DNA of 64,000 nucleotides, taken from assembly GCA_958370325.1 (NCBI GenBank), contig CATXJW010000004.1, positions 23,016-87,015 on the forward strand. The letters run 5' to 3'. Every line of letters begins with the position of its first letter. The first letter of the stretch is position 1. Source of the stretch: an uncultured Collinsella sp. GTDB taxonomy: Bacteria > Actinomycetota > Coriobacteriia > Coriobacteriales > Coriobacteriaceae. This document shows positions 26,484 to 35,031 of this stretch, one piece after another. The notes beneath the pieces were generated by a model. That model did no database searches. It had not been told where the DNA came from and saw only the letters and a program-made list of their open reading frames with translations. Made by a program: the position numbers and the translations under genes.

Positions 26484-27293
26484 ATGTCGTTTCTAACTTC
26501 GATGTTCAAGACCGAAAAGCCGGTTATCGGAATGCTGCACCTGCGTCCTCTGCCGGGCGATCCACTGTATTACCCGGGCGGAAGCGTGTCGCAGGTCGTG
26601 GAAGCCGCCAAGCGCGATCTCGAAGCGTTGCAACGGGGCGGTGTCGATGGCATTTTGATTACCAATGAGCTCTCGATGCCCTATGAGCAGCACGTTTCTC
26701 CCTCAACCCTTGCATCGATGGGCTATGTAATCGGGGCTCTGTCCCATGATTTGTCGACCCCTTGGGGAGCTGAAGTTATTTACGATGGTGATGCCACAAT
26801 CGAGCTGTGCGCTGCCGTCGATGCGCAGTTCACGCGCTGCAATTTTTGCGGTGCCTGGGCCGGTGATCTCGGGCTGATTAACCGAGATTTCGCTCATACC
26901 ATGCGTCGCAAGACGGCGCTGCGCCTGGACGACCTCAAGCTTTTTCACTTCATCACGAGCGAGGGGGAGGTTTATCTCAACGACCGCACGACTGCGGACA
27001 TTGCCGATTCACTTCTCTTTAATTGCCTTCCAGATGCGATGGTCATCGGCGGTTCGGCTGCCGGTCGTGGTGCTTCGGGCGAGCTTGCCGATGAGGTCCG
27101 CGAGCGTGTTGGCGAAGTGCCTGTGGTATGTGGCACCGGTTGTCGCGAAAATACCGTGGCTGACGTATTTGCTCACTACGATGGCGCGTTTGTCGGCACC
27201 TGCTTAAAGCACGACGGAAAGCTGGATGCCCCGGTTGATGTTGAGCGGGTAGTTCGTTTTATGGCTGCCGCTCGTACGGCGCGAGGGGAGTAG
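26484..27293 (+). CDS. BtpA/SgcQ family TIM-barrel protein
   Basis: 269 residues. KPVIGMLHLRPLPGDPLYYPGG is the family signature, followed by GGVDGILITNELSMPY and the phosphate-binding-like VVCGTGCRENTVADVF. SgcQ occurs in the E. coli sgc sugar operon of unknown substrate; BtpA is known for photosystem I biogenesis in cyanobacteria. Here a role in carbohydrate breakdown is likelier. ATG 26484 follows GAAGGAG; ATG 26469 lies before that site. Confidence 0.87.
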   Translation: MSFLTSMFKTEKPVIGMLHLRPLPGDPLYYPGGSVSQVVEAAKRDLEALQRGGVDGILITNELSMPYEQHVSPSTLASMGYVIGALSHDLSTPWGAEVIYDGDATIELCAAVDAQFTRCNFCGAWAGDLGLINRDFAHTMRRKTALRLDDLKLFHFITSEGEVYLNDRTTADIADSLLFNCLPDAMVIGGSAAGRGASGELADEVRERVGEVPVVCGTGCRENTVADVFAHYDGAFVGTCLKHDGKLDAPVDVERVVRFMAAARTARGE

Positions 27294-27299
27294 GCACCT

Positions 27300-28817
27300 A
27301 TGGCGTTCTATCTGGGTATTGATATTGGGACAAGCGCCTCTAAAGGCGTTTTAATCGATAATCGATGCAACATCGTTTGCCAGGCCTCTTGTGGACACGA
27401 GACGGACAACCCGCGTGATGGATGGTACCAGCATGATGCGGAGGCAGTTTGGTGGGGAGATTTTTGCCGCTTGTCGCGCGAGCTGGTGGTGCGATCGGGG
27501 GTTAATGCGGCGCAGATTGGATGCGTGGGCCTTTCCGCATTGGGTTGCGACTGCGTACCGGTCGATACCGAGTGCAACGCGCTGGCGCCCGCGATTTTAT
27601 ATGGAGTCGATGCACGTTCGAAGCCGCAGATTGACGAGCTTCTTTCCGAATATGGGCCAGATCGCGCACGCGAGCTTTTCGGGCACGATCCCTGTTCGTC
27701 AGATATTGCTCCAAAGATCTTGTGGTTTAAGGAGAATATGCCCGAGGTGCACGAACGTGCCGCGAAGTTCCTGACGGCGTCATCGTTTCTGTGCGCGAAG
27801 TTGACGGGGCGTTTTACGGTGGACCGTTATTTGGCGGAGGATTTTCTTCCCCTATACGATCGCTACACTTGGAAGGTTGATGCTCGGGAATGTGATCGTT
27901 TCTGCCGGCCTGACCAGATGGCGGAGGTAATGTCGGCTACCGATATTGCCGGGGTGATTGCGCAGCGTGCGGCTGAGGCGACGGGGCTCGTGGCAGGGAC
28001 ACCTGTCTTGGTGGGAACGGGCGACTCTGGTGCCGAGGCCATTTCGACGGGTGTATTCCGTCCCGGCGATATGATGGTTCAGTTGGGGAGCACGGCGTAT
28101 TTCATCTACTTAGCTGATCATATGGTCGATGATGCTCGCCTGTGGCCAGGGACGTTTATCATTCCCGGAACTTACGGGATCTGCGCGGGGACCAATACAG
28201 CGGGTGCACTCACATCGTGGCTGCGCCAAGAGCTGTATCGCGACGCCGTAGAGGCCGAGGGCCACGGTGGCCCCGATGCATATTCGGTTATGGCGCATGA
28301 TGCCGCCGATGTGGCGCCGGGTGCCGATGGGCTCCTGTGTCTGCCGTACTTTGCGGGGGAGCGTACTCCGCTCAACGATCCCGAGGCGCGTGGCGTCTTC
28401 TTTGGCCTGACCGGAAGGCATACGCGAGCCCATATGGTTCGCGCCGCCTTGGAAGGCGTCGCGTATACCGTTGCATCCCATGTCGACATTATCGAGCGAG
28501 AGCATGGACTGCCAATTGGGCGCATTATGCTTGTCGGAGGTGGAACCAAGAATCCAATTTGGATGCAAGCTATCGCCGACGTATGCGGGCGCGAGGTCTC
28601 GGTTGCCAAGGTTACGGTGGGCGCATGCTTCGGTGATGCCATTATGGCAGCTCTCGCAGGTGGCGCCTATGCATCATGGGATGAACTCGCCCGAGTCCTT
28701 GGCGTTGCGCAAACAATCGTGCCCGATATGACTGCCCACGAGCTATATGCGTCGCGCCGTCATATCTTTGACGAATTGTATACACGCAACCGTGATCTCA
28801 TGCACGAATTGGTGTAA
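27300..28817 (+). CDS. FGGY-family carbohydrate kinase (xylulokinase-like)
   Basis: 505 residues, two actin-like domains. YLGIDIGTSASKGVLID (phosphate 1), GVDARSK, GTGDSGAEAISTGV and MLVGGGTKNPIWMQAIAD (FGGY signature 2) are clear. It phosphorylates a ketose or polyol; the substrate is unknown but is most likely a product of the upstream enzymes. Starts 6 bases after the BtpA gene and ends the cluster, which then meets a convergent gene. Confidence 0.88.
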   Translation: MAFYLGIDIGTSASKGVLIDNRCNIVCQASCGHETDNPRDGWYQHDAEAVWWGDFCRLSRELVVRSGVNAAQIGCVGLSALGCDCVPVDTECNALAPAILYGVDARSKPQIDELLSEYGPDRARELFGHDPCSSDIAPKILWFKENMPEVHERAAKFLTASSFLCAKLTGRFTVDRYLAEDFLPLYDRYTWKVDARECDRFCRPDQMAEVMSATDIAGVIAQRAAEATGLVAGTPVLVGTGDSGAEAISTGVFRPGDMMVQLGSTAYFIYLADHMVDDARLWPGTFIIPGTYGICAGTNTAGALTSWLRQELYRDAVEAEGHGGPDAYSVMAHDAADVAPGADGLLCLPYFAGERTPLNDPEARGVFFGLTGRHTRAHMVRAALEGVAYTVASHVDIIEREHGLPIGRIMLVGGGTKNPIWMQAIADVCGREVSVAKVTVGACFGDAIMAALAGGAYASWDELARVLGVAQTIVPDMTAHELYASRRHIFDELYTRNRDLMHELV

Positions 28818-28845
28818 TGCCGCCGAACTGTACCGCCTTCCAATA

Positions 28846-28885
28846 GGGACTGCGTTGTGCGATTCGCATGTCCCTTGGCATTTTT
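28846..28885. terminator. Terminator-like hairpin between convergent genes
   Basis: GGGAC and GTCCC enclose further short GCG/CGC pairing. TT and then TTTTT follow within 11 bases on the plus strand. It ends the eleven-gene cluster. Confidence 0.5.
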
Positions 28886-28896
28886 GCCCACAGGGG

Positions 28897-29679
28897 TTAG
28901 CGAAGGTCAAAAACAGAGCGCGCATTTGCTAAAACTGCCGATTCGATGCGCTTTATGTCACATTTTTTGAGCGAGGCGATGCGTTCTGAGGTCCTTGTGA
29001 GCGATCTGATGAGCGATTGCGCGCTTGTTTCTGTGTTTGGCTCGGCCGGCGCATCGGTCTCGAGCAGCAGACGGTCGAGTGGGATCTGTCGGGCGTATTC
29101 ACGACCGCGCTTGGTAGCGAGCATCCGCTCGTTCACGGAAAAATAGCAGCCTGCGTTTCGCGCGCGGACGAACTCGTTCGAGGTACCGCTAAACCAGTGG
29201 AAGATGATAGCGGGGGAGTCGGGGCTTGGGGTGAGCAATTCATGTGACCCGAGGACGTCCGGCACGGTTCCTGCCGAACGAACGGCGTGAATTGATATCA
29301 CGCGCCCGGCAAGAGGGTGCTGCACGAGTGCATCGCAGAGCCGGTCAAATGCCTGTACTTGTAGCGGCTCGCTTCCGGCAAAACTAGCGGAAAAGTCGAG
29401 CCCGACCTCGCCGATCAAGCGTTCTTGTGCAGCGACTTCGCAAAGCAGATTGATTTCAGCGTTGCCACATCGTCCGTCGGCGAGCCACCAGGGATGGAGG
29501 CCGATGCCGGCAAAGATATTTGAACGGTTGCAAGCGCGCTTCTTGGCGCGTGCAAAGTCGCGCGGATCGACGCCGCAGTCAAATAGAACCAGGTCCAGCG
29601 TCGTTGCCTCATCGGCAACGGCGTTCGGGTGAGACATTAAATCGAGATGACAGTGCGCATCAAACAGCTGCAGCTCCAT
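28897..29679 (-). CDS. TatD-family hydrolase
   Basis: 260 residues from ATG 29679. Metal motifs of TatD DNases: LFDAHCHLD, GLHPWW, GEVGLDFSASF, ISIHAVRS, IFHWFSG and LLETDAPAEP. TatD enzymes are metal-dependent 3'-5' exonucleases or D-aminoacyl-tRNA-related hydrolases. It lies 14 bases after the TcdA-like gene on the same strand and is probably co-transcribed. The upstream extension to 29733 has no ribosome site. Confidence 0.88.
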   Translation of the reverse strand: MELQLFDAHCHLDLMSHPNAVADEATTLDLVLFDCGVDPRDFARAKKRACNRSNIFAGIGLHPWWLADGRCGNAEINLLCEVAAQERLIGEVGLDFSASFAGSEPLQVQAFDRLCDALVQHPLAGRVISIHAVRSAGTVPDVLGSHELLTPSPDSPAIIFHWFSGTSNEFVRARNAGCYFSVNERMLATKRGREYARQIPLDRLLLETDAPAEPNTETSAQSLIRSLTRTSERIASLKKCDIKRIESAVLANARSVFDLR

Positions 29680-29693
29680 CGTGGCGTACCCTG

Positions 29694-30485
29694 TTAGTCC
29701 AAGCGCTGGCCGTCGGCGCGCACGCGTTCGCACCCGCGCCCGCTGATCTGGCGGATAACCTCGCCGGCGATCATCTGACCCATGATGGGCGGCATAAAAC
29801 TGGCGGTGCCCAACTCGGTGCGCTCGTGGATATTGGAAGGGTCGCGGGGCTGTGTCTTAACCGATTCCTCGCAGCTAAACAGTACATGTAGGCTCTTGAT
29901 GCCGCGCTTCTTACATTCTTTGCGCATGATGCGGCTCATGGGGTCACGTACCGTATCGAAGATGTCGGCAAAGCGGAGGCACTCGGGATGGAGCTTGTTG
30001 GCCCCGCCCATGGAGCTAACCAAACGAATGCCGTGGTCCTGAGCATATTTGGCAATGGTAAGCTTTGCCGAAATGGTGTCGATGGCATCGACGACGTAGT
30101 CGAGCTTGCCGCCCGTCTGCTCCAAAACGCTCGCAAAGAACTCATCGATGTTGTCGCTCAGCAGGTATTCGGTGCGTTTGATAACGGTGGCGGTGGGATT
30201 GATATCACCAATCATGGCTTCCATCACGTCAACCTTGCGCTTGCCGATGGTGCTGTGAAAGGCGATGGCCTGGCGATTGATATTGCTGGGCGCGATGATG
30301 TCCTTGTCCAGAATGACGAAATGGCCAATGCCGCCACGGGCAAGTGCCACGCAGCAGTTGGAGCCCACACCTCCGCAGCCGAGTACCAGCACCGTGGCAT
30401 CGGCGAGCTTGTCGAGTGCCTCGCGGCCCATGATGATTTCGAGCTTGGTATCGCGCGTCTCGACGAGTGCAGCAGTTTCGGCCAT
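29694..30485 (-). CDS. tcdA: tRNA threonylcarbamoyladenosine dehydratase (TcdA, ThiF/E1-like)
   Basis: 263 residues. ATP-binding VLVLGCGGVGSNCCVALARGG, DKDIIAPSNINRQ, and YVVDAIDTISAKLTIAKYA mark the E1-like fold; SSMGGANKLHPECLRFADI and a C-terminal PPIMGQMIAGEVIRQISG match TcdA/CsdL. It would cyclise t6A37 in tRNA to ct6A. ATG 30485 follows GGAGGATATCT. Confidence 0.9.
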   Translation of the reverse strand: MAETAALVETRDTKLEIIMGREALDKLADATVLVLGCGGVGSNCCVALARGGIGHFVILDKDIIAPSNINRQAIAFHSTIGKRKVDVMEAMIGDINPTATVIKRTEYLLSDNIDEFFASVLEQTGGKLDYVVDAIDTISAKLTIAKYAQDHGIRLVSSMGGANKLHPECLRFADIFDTVRDPMSRIMRKECKKRGIKSLHVLFSCEESVKTQPRDPSNIHERTELGTASFMPPIMGQMIAGEVIRQISGRGCERVRADGQRLD

Positions 30486-30572
30486 AGATATCCTCCGATG
30501 GGGAAGCGATTCATGTTTTAACTATCGCCATTATAGGTATTATCGCGATTCCATTTGAGCCCTCGGCGTTTG

Positions 30573-30601
30573 TTGAAATGAGGCAGGGATTCGCATAAGA
30601 T
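30573..30601 (+). promoter_or_regulatory. Promoter of the candidate small RNA
   Basis: TTGAAA (30573-30578) and TAAGAT (30596-30601) stand exactly 17 bases apart, giving a start near 30608. Confidence 0.65.
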
Positions 30602-30607
30602 TGAAGC

Positions 30608-30701
30608 AGATGGCACCCGTTGCCGCGGGTTAGCCAACTCCGAAACACGTTTGTAGCGTGAGAAGCAGCCGTCTTCGCATTACGCGGGGCGGCTATTTTT
30701 T
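30608..30701 (+). ncRNA. Candidate small RNA or leader, about 94 nt
   Basis: Between divergent genes, a good promoter is followed by three hairpins and a T-tract. Hairpin 1 (30612-30635) has GGC-ACCCG pairing with CGGGT-UA-GCC. Hairpin 2 is CACG/CGTG around 30646-30660. Hairpin 3 (30667-30694) is AGCCG...CGGCT with internal GU pairs and is followed by six T. No open frame of note lies inside. The next gene has its own promoter, so this looks like an independent RNA, or an attenuated leader. I do not recognise a known riboswitch class. Confidence 0.55.
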
Positions 30702-30711
30702 GAGTGTAAGA

Positions 30712-30749
30712 TTAGATAATTAGACAAGCATCTAAATATCGAGTATAGT
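30712..30749 (+). promoter_or_regulatory. Promoter and inverted repeat before the ArsR gene
   Basis: TTAGAC (30720-30725) and TATAGT (30744-30749) are 18 bases apart. TTAGAT (30712-30717) and ATCTAA (30730-30735) form an inverted repeat across the -35 box, a plausible autoregulatory operator. Confidence 0.55.
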
Positions 30750-30783
30750 GTGCGCGTCGTGAAAGATAGTGAGAGGAGGTTCT

Positions 30784-31062
30784 ATGCCGGGAGAGGGATT
30801 TAAGGCGCTGGCGGATCCAACGCGGCGGCGCATTTTGGAGCTGCTGCGCGAGGGCAACCGCACGGCAGGGGAGCTTGCCGAGCATTTTGACATCAGCAAG
30901 CCGTCCCTTAGCCATCATTTGGCAACGCTCAAAAACGCCGGGTTGGTGACCGATGAGCGCCATGGTCAAAACATCGTATACAGCTTAAACACCACCGTCA
31001 TGCAGGACTTGATCGGTTGGTTTATGGGCTTTACAAACACTGAAGGTGATGAGGATGAATAA
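30784..31062 (+). CDS. ArsR-family repressor (SdpR-like)
   Basis: 92 residues, a winged helix: FKALADPTRRRILELLREGN, then DISKPSLSHHLATLKNAGLV and the wing DERHGQNIVYSLN. No metal-binding cysteines are present, unlike ArsR/SmtB sensors. It is coupled to the SdpI-like gene, which starts inside its last codons, as in sdpRI of Bacillus where the repressor is sequestered by the membrane partner. ATG 30784 follows GAGGAGG. Confidence 0.9.
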   Translation: MPGEGFKALADPTRRRILELLREGNRTAGELAEHFDISKPSLSHHLATLKNAGLVTDERHGQNIVYSLNTTVMQDLIGWFMGFTNTEGDEDE

Positions 31063-31759
31063 CGAAAACAAGGGCATTCACGCCACGGGGGTATCGTCGC
31101 GCGTGTGGATTGCGCTGGTCGCTCTATGCGTCGCCAATGTCGCAGCGCATCTGATAGTGATGCCGAGCTTGCCTGCGCAGATTCCCACACACTGGGGCGC
31201 GAACGGCGCCGTCGACGGTTGGGGCCCTAGCTGGATGGCCTCCGCGCTCGGCGTGCTGCCTCTGGCGCTTCTCGCAATGTTCTGCGTGGTGCCGCGCATC
31301 GATCCCAAAGGTGAGGCATATCGAACCTCCGGCAAGTTCTATCAGGGCTTCGTAATCGCCTTCACCTTGTTCATGTGTGCCATAAGCTGGTTGGGTGAGC
31401 TTACGGTCTGGGGCGTGGTGCCGGCGGTCGGTTCGGTCAACGTGCTGATTTCCGGTGCTATCGGTTTGCTGTTCATCGGCGTAGGCAACTACTTGCCGCG
31501 TGTGAAGCAGAACTATACGCTCGGTATCAAGACGCCCTGGGCGCTTGCCGATCCCGAGAACTGGCGCCGTACGCAGCGTTTTGGCGGTGCCTGCTTTATG
31601 GTGCTGGGTATTGGACTGATTGTGATGGGCGTGGCGGGTAGCATGCTTTCGAGTGAAGTCGTCGCCGCGGTGATTGCGGTTCTGGCGTTTGGTTCAGCTG
31701 GAGCTGCCTACGTCTATTCGTATCTGCTGTGGCGCAAATCGCAGCGAGCCGTTCGCTAA
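31055..31759 (+). CDS. SdpI-family membrane protein
   Basis: 234 residues, about six helices. An N-terminal DUF1648 segment (LPAQIPTHWGANGAVDGWG) precedes the SdpI core GNYLPRVKQNYTLGIKTPWALADPENWRRTQRFGG. In Bacillus subtilis SdpI gives immunity to the SdpC toxin and signals to SdpR. No sdpC-like gene is present here, so the pair may defend against toxins from other strains or act in envelope stress. It overlaps the ArsR gene by 8 bases. Confidence 0.87.
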   Translation: MNNENKGIHATGVSSRVWIALVALCVANVAAHLIVMPSLPAQIPTHWGANGAVDGWGPSWMASALGVLPLALLAMFCVVPRIDPKGEAYRTSGKFYQGFVIAFTLFMCAISWLGELTVWGVVPAVGSVNVLISGAIGLLFIGVGNYLPRVKQNYTLGIKTPWALADPENWRRTQRFGGACFMVLGIGLIVMGVAGSMLSSEVVAAVIAVLAFGSAGAAYVYSYLLWRKSQRAVR

Positions 31760-31824
31760 GGTTGCGGAAAACTAGCGTACGCAGTTCATAGTATGTTCCG
31801 GGGGACTTTTCCCAGGTAGTATTA

Positions 31825-31856
31825 GGGGGTGTGGGCAACCATGCCCCTTTTTCGTT
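31825..31856 (+). terminator. Hairpin with T-tract upstream of ettA
   Basis: GGGG...TGG pairs with CCA..CCCC and is followed by five T. It either ends the ArsR-SdpI operon or acts as an attenuator in the ettA leader, which extends to 31943. Confidence 0.55.
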
Positions 31857-31943
31857 AAGCTTCAGAGCTGGTTTCCTCATTTCGTTTCCACTAAAGCGAA
31901 TCAAGAATAGGGAAACAGCAGGTAGAAAGGATAAAACAGGCAA

Positions 31944-33623
31944 ATGGCGGAGTTTATCTACCAGATGTATCAGGCTCGTAAGGCCCATGGCGACAAGGTG
32001 ATTCTTGACGACGTGACCCTGAGCTTCTATCCCGGTGCCAAGATCGGCGTCGTGGGTCCCAACGGCATGGGTAAGTCGACCCTGCTCAAGATTATGGCCG
32101 GTATCGAGGAGGTCTCCAACGGCGATGCCAGGCTTACCCCCGGCTACACCGTGGGCATCCTGCAGCAGGAGCCGCCGCTCGACGACGACAAAACCGTCAT
32201 CGAGAACGTGCGCATGGCGTTTGGCGATATGATCGCCAAGGTCGATCGCTTCAATAAGATCGGCGAGGAGATGTGCGACCCGGATTGCGACATGGATGCC
32301 CTCATGGCCGAGATGGGCAAGCTCCAGGACGAGATCGATGCCGCCGACGGCTGGGATATCGATTCCAAGCTCGGCCAGGCCATGGACGCCCTGCAGCTGC
32401 CCGATTCTGACATGCCGGTCAACGTGCTTTCCGGCGGCGAGCGCCGTCGCGTGGCCCTGTGCAAGCTGCTGCTCGAGGCTCCCGACCTGCTGCTGCTCGA
32501 CGAGCCCACGAACCACCTGGACGCCGAGTCGATCCTGTGGCTCGAGCACTTCCTGCACAACTACCAGGGCGCCGTTCTGGCCGTCACGCACGATCGCTAC
32601 TTCCTGGATAACGTTGCCGAGTGGATCTGCGAGGTCGACCGTGGTCACCTTTATCCCTACAAGGGCAACTACTCCACGTATCTGGAGACCAAGGCCGCCC
32701 GTATCGAGGCTCAGGGTAACCGCGATGCCAAGCTCGCCAAACGCATGGAGGCCGAGCTCGAGTGGGTGCGCAGCTCGCCCAAGGCCCGTCAGGCCAAGAA
32801 CAAGGCCCGTCTGGCTCGCTACGAGGAGATGGAGGCCGAGGCCCGCGCAAGCCAGAAGCTCGACTGGACCGACATCCGCATCCCTGTGGGCCCGCGTCTG
32901 GGCAACAAGGTGCTCGAGGCCCATCATCTGCATAAGGAGTTCGATGGCCGTGTGCTCATCGATGACCTTTCGTTCACCCTGCCGCGCAACGGCATCGTGG
33001 GCGTCATCGGCCCCAACGGCGTCGGTAAGACCACGCTGTTCAAGACGATTGTGGGTCTGGAGCCGCTGACTTCGGGCGAGCTCGAGGTGGGCGAGACCGT
33101 CAAAATCTCTTACGTCGATCAGAACCGTTCCGGCATCGACCCCGACAAGAACCTATGGGAGGTCGTCTCGGACGGCCTGGACCACATGATGGTCGGCGAG
33201 ACCGAGGTTCCGAGCCGCGCTTATGTGGCGAGCTTTGGCTTTAAGGGCCAGGACCAGCAGAAGCGCGCTGGCGTACTCTCCGGTGGCGAGCGCAACCGTC
33301 TGAACTTGGCGCTTACGCTCAAGCAGGGCGGCAACCTGCTGCTCCTCGACGAGCCCACGAACGACCTCGACGTCGAGACGCTGTCCTCGCTCGAAGCGGC
33401 GCTGCTCGAGTTCCCGGGCTGCTCGGTGGTCATTAGCCACGACCGTATGTTCCTGGACCGCGTCGCCACGCACATTCTGGCGTGGGAGGGCACCGACGAG
33501 AATCCGGGCAACTGGTATTGGTTCGAGGGCAACTTCGAGGCCTATCAGGCCAACCGCATCGAGCGCCTGGGCGAGGACGCAGCCCAGCCGCATCGCATTC
33601 ACCGCAAGCTGACGCGTGACTAG
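31944..33623 (+). CDS. ettA: Energy-dependent translational throttle protein EttA (ABC-F)
   Basis: 559 residues with two ABC domains and no membrane part. Walker A motifs GPNGMGKST and GPNGVGKTT, signatures LSGGERRRVALCKLL and LSGGERNRLNLALTL, Walker B LLLLDEPTNHLD and LLLLDEPTNDLD. The inter-domain P-site tRNA linker includes WVRSSPKARQAKNKARLARYEE, specific for EttA. It binds the ribosomal E site and gates the first peptide bonds according to ADP/ATP ratio. Confidence 0.95.
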   Translation: MAEFIYQMYQARKAHGDKVILDDVTLSFYPGAKIGVVGPNGMGKSTLLKIMAGIEEVSNGDARLTPGYTVGILQQEPPLDDDKTVIENVRMAFGDMIAKVDRFNKIGEEMCDPDCDMDALMAEMGKLQDEIDAADGWDIDSKLGQAMDALQLPDSDMPVNVLSGGERRRVALCKLLLEAPDLLLLDEPTNHLDAESILWLEHFLHNYQGAVLAVTHDRYFLDNVAEWICEVDRGHLYPYKGNYSTYLETKAARIEAQGNRDAKLAKRMEAELEWVRSSPKARQAKNKARLARYEEMEAEARASQKLDWTDIRIPVGPRLGNKVLEAHHLHKEFDGRVLIDDLSFTLPRNGIVGVIGPNGVGKTTLFKTIVGLEPLTSGELEVGETVKISYVDQNRSGIDPDKNLWEVVSDGLDHMMVGETEVPSRAYVASFGFKGQDQQKRAGVLSGGERNRLNLALTLKQGGNLLLLDEPTNDLDVETLSSLEAALLEFPGCSVVISHDRMFLDRVATHILAWEGTDENPGNWYWFEGNFEAYQANRIERLGEDAAQPHRIHRKLTRD

Positions 33624-33632
33624 TAGCAAGTA

Positions 33633-33662
33633 GAAAGGCCGCCAGCAAGGGCGGCCTTTCTT
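33633..33662 (+). terminator. Terminator after ettA
   Basis: GAAAGGCCGCC and GGCGGCCTTTC form a perfect 11-base stem around a 6-base loop. Confidence 0.88.
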
Positions 33663-33903
33663 GTAGCAATTGCACTGCAGCTATGCCCTGGCTGCTGGTT
33701 TGATTCATAATCAAAGTCATCTCTTTGGGATTAAAGCCCGTTTTTGCTATGAGTGATTTTCTAATTCCGTTTAAAACGTAAAGACGTATTGGGTTACAAG
33801 GACATAAGCAAATCGAATTGAAATATAACCAGTGCTGTAACGTTTCAAAAAAGGTTATAGAATAGGAGTATCTTATAAGTCGCTCCTCTAGAAAGAGGAA
33901 CAT

Positions 33904-35031
33904 ATGCTTTCGCGTCGTCGTTTTCTGCAACTTGTCGCGTCTTCAATTGTCGCCTTAGCTGCACGTCCGAAAGAGGTTTTTGCTTCGACGGGCAATATTG
34001 ATGGTGAGCAGATACAATTTACTTCTGAAATTGCGCAAGAGCTTGCCGATAAATATATAAAGGGACTCCTCGGCTCTTCGTATACGCCTTCTGACCCTAT
34101 TCCTTTTGTAGACGTTGATGGGTCCCCGCTTGGCTACATTGTTCCGGTTGTGACATTCAATAGAGCCGCGGGCTATTTGGTTTTAGATGCTTCAGATGAT
34201 GAAATACTTACGGGATATCGTTTTGGAGACGGCTTAGTCAGCCCTATGGATCGGGGAGGAGATCTTGGTGTTGAGTCTTATTCTTTCAATAACCCAGTCG
34301 TAATGATCAATCCATTCGAATTCGGTGTGCAATCTTTGGACGGCTCAATAACAACAAATTGCGGAAGAACAATCCCGGCTGTTTCCATAGAAGGACGGCC
34401 TGTCGTTTTATCGAATAAACCTTCAAGCTGGAACGATGTCGTAATTTACGCAACTCAAATGCAGGATTACACAGTATCTGGATTTCGTTCCATTTCTCAG
34501 TTTATGTCATATGATGAAAGCGAGATTAAGAGGCTTACTGCCCACTATGCTTGTATGGTGACAGCTTTTTCGAACGTTGCGGAACTGTATGGCATTGCCA
34601 ATTTATATAGCGACCCTTCGCAATATATGCAGATATGGAATTACACCAATACCCATGCTCTTTCCGATGAAAAACAGACTGTTCCCGGCGTTGTTTTGGG
34701 CGGAACGCCGATATCAACCTGTGCAACGGGGTTTACAAATTACTGCGCAAGCAGAGGAAGTACTCTTATCGCCCGCACTGTCTCCTCTCCGGCTATCGCG
34801 AGCATTCAAAATGAGATTAACTCTAATAGACCGAATGTTTTACATGCGAGTTTGTACAACGGATCAGCCCATTCTGTAACAGCGGAGGCTTACGCCACAC
34901 TTACTGGTAAGAAAACTGGAGAGACAAGGCAGATGATTGGCATAGCGGACGGCTGGAATTCATCTTTATCCTTCCTGAAGTATGATCAGAGCTATTATGC
35001 GTGGACTTATGGAACGACTTTTTCGAAGTAG
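33904..35031 (+). CDS. Tat-exported cysteine peptidase-like protein
   Basis: 375 residues. The N-terminus has a twin-arginine signal (SRRRFLQLVASSIVALAA). Residues 40-140 resemble the propeptide of streptopain/C10 peptidases (GYIVPVVTFNRAAGYLVLDA). The second half has a papain-like arrangement: HYACMVTAFSNVAELYG with the candidate Cys, NGSAHSVTAEAYA with the candidate His and GIADGWNSS with Asp/Asn, as in C39/C10 relatives. Base composition is clearly AT-richer than the neighbours, which suggests acquisition. AGAGGAAC precedes ATG 33904. Confidence 0.7.
   Translation: MLSRRRFLQLVASSIVALAARPKEVFASTGNIDGEQIQFTSEIAQELADKYIKGLLGSSYTPSDPIPFVDVDGSPLGYIVPVVTFNRAAGYLVLDASDDEILTGYRFGDGLVSPMDRGGDLGVESYSFNNPVVMINPFEFGVQSLDGSITTNCGRTIPAVSIEGRPVVLSNKPSSWNDVVIYATQMQDYTVSGFRSISQFMSYDESEIKRLTAHYACMVTAFSNVAELYGIANLYSDPSQYMQIWNYTNTHALSDEKQTVPGVVLGGTPISTCATGFTNYCASRGSTLIARTVSSPAIASIQNEINSNRPNVLHASLYNGSAHSVTAEAYATLTGKKTGETRQMIGIADGWNSSLSFLKYDQSYYAWTYGTTFSK

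Noticed and set aside
30608..30701. Signal recognition particle RNA, because GAAGCAGCC occurs
   Set aside because: The conserved GGTCAGGTCCGGAAGG-type apical loop of SRP RNA is absent; the match is a chance 9-mer.
31596..32933. Open frame of 445 codons antisense to ettA
   Set aside because: It is entirely explained by the codon bias of ettA and the preceding gene; no start signal.
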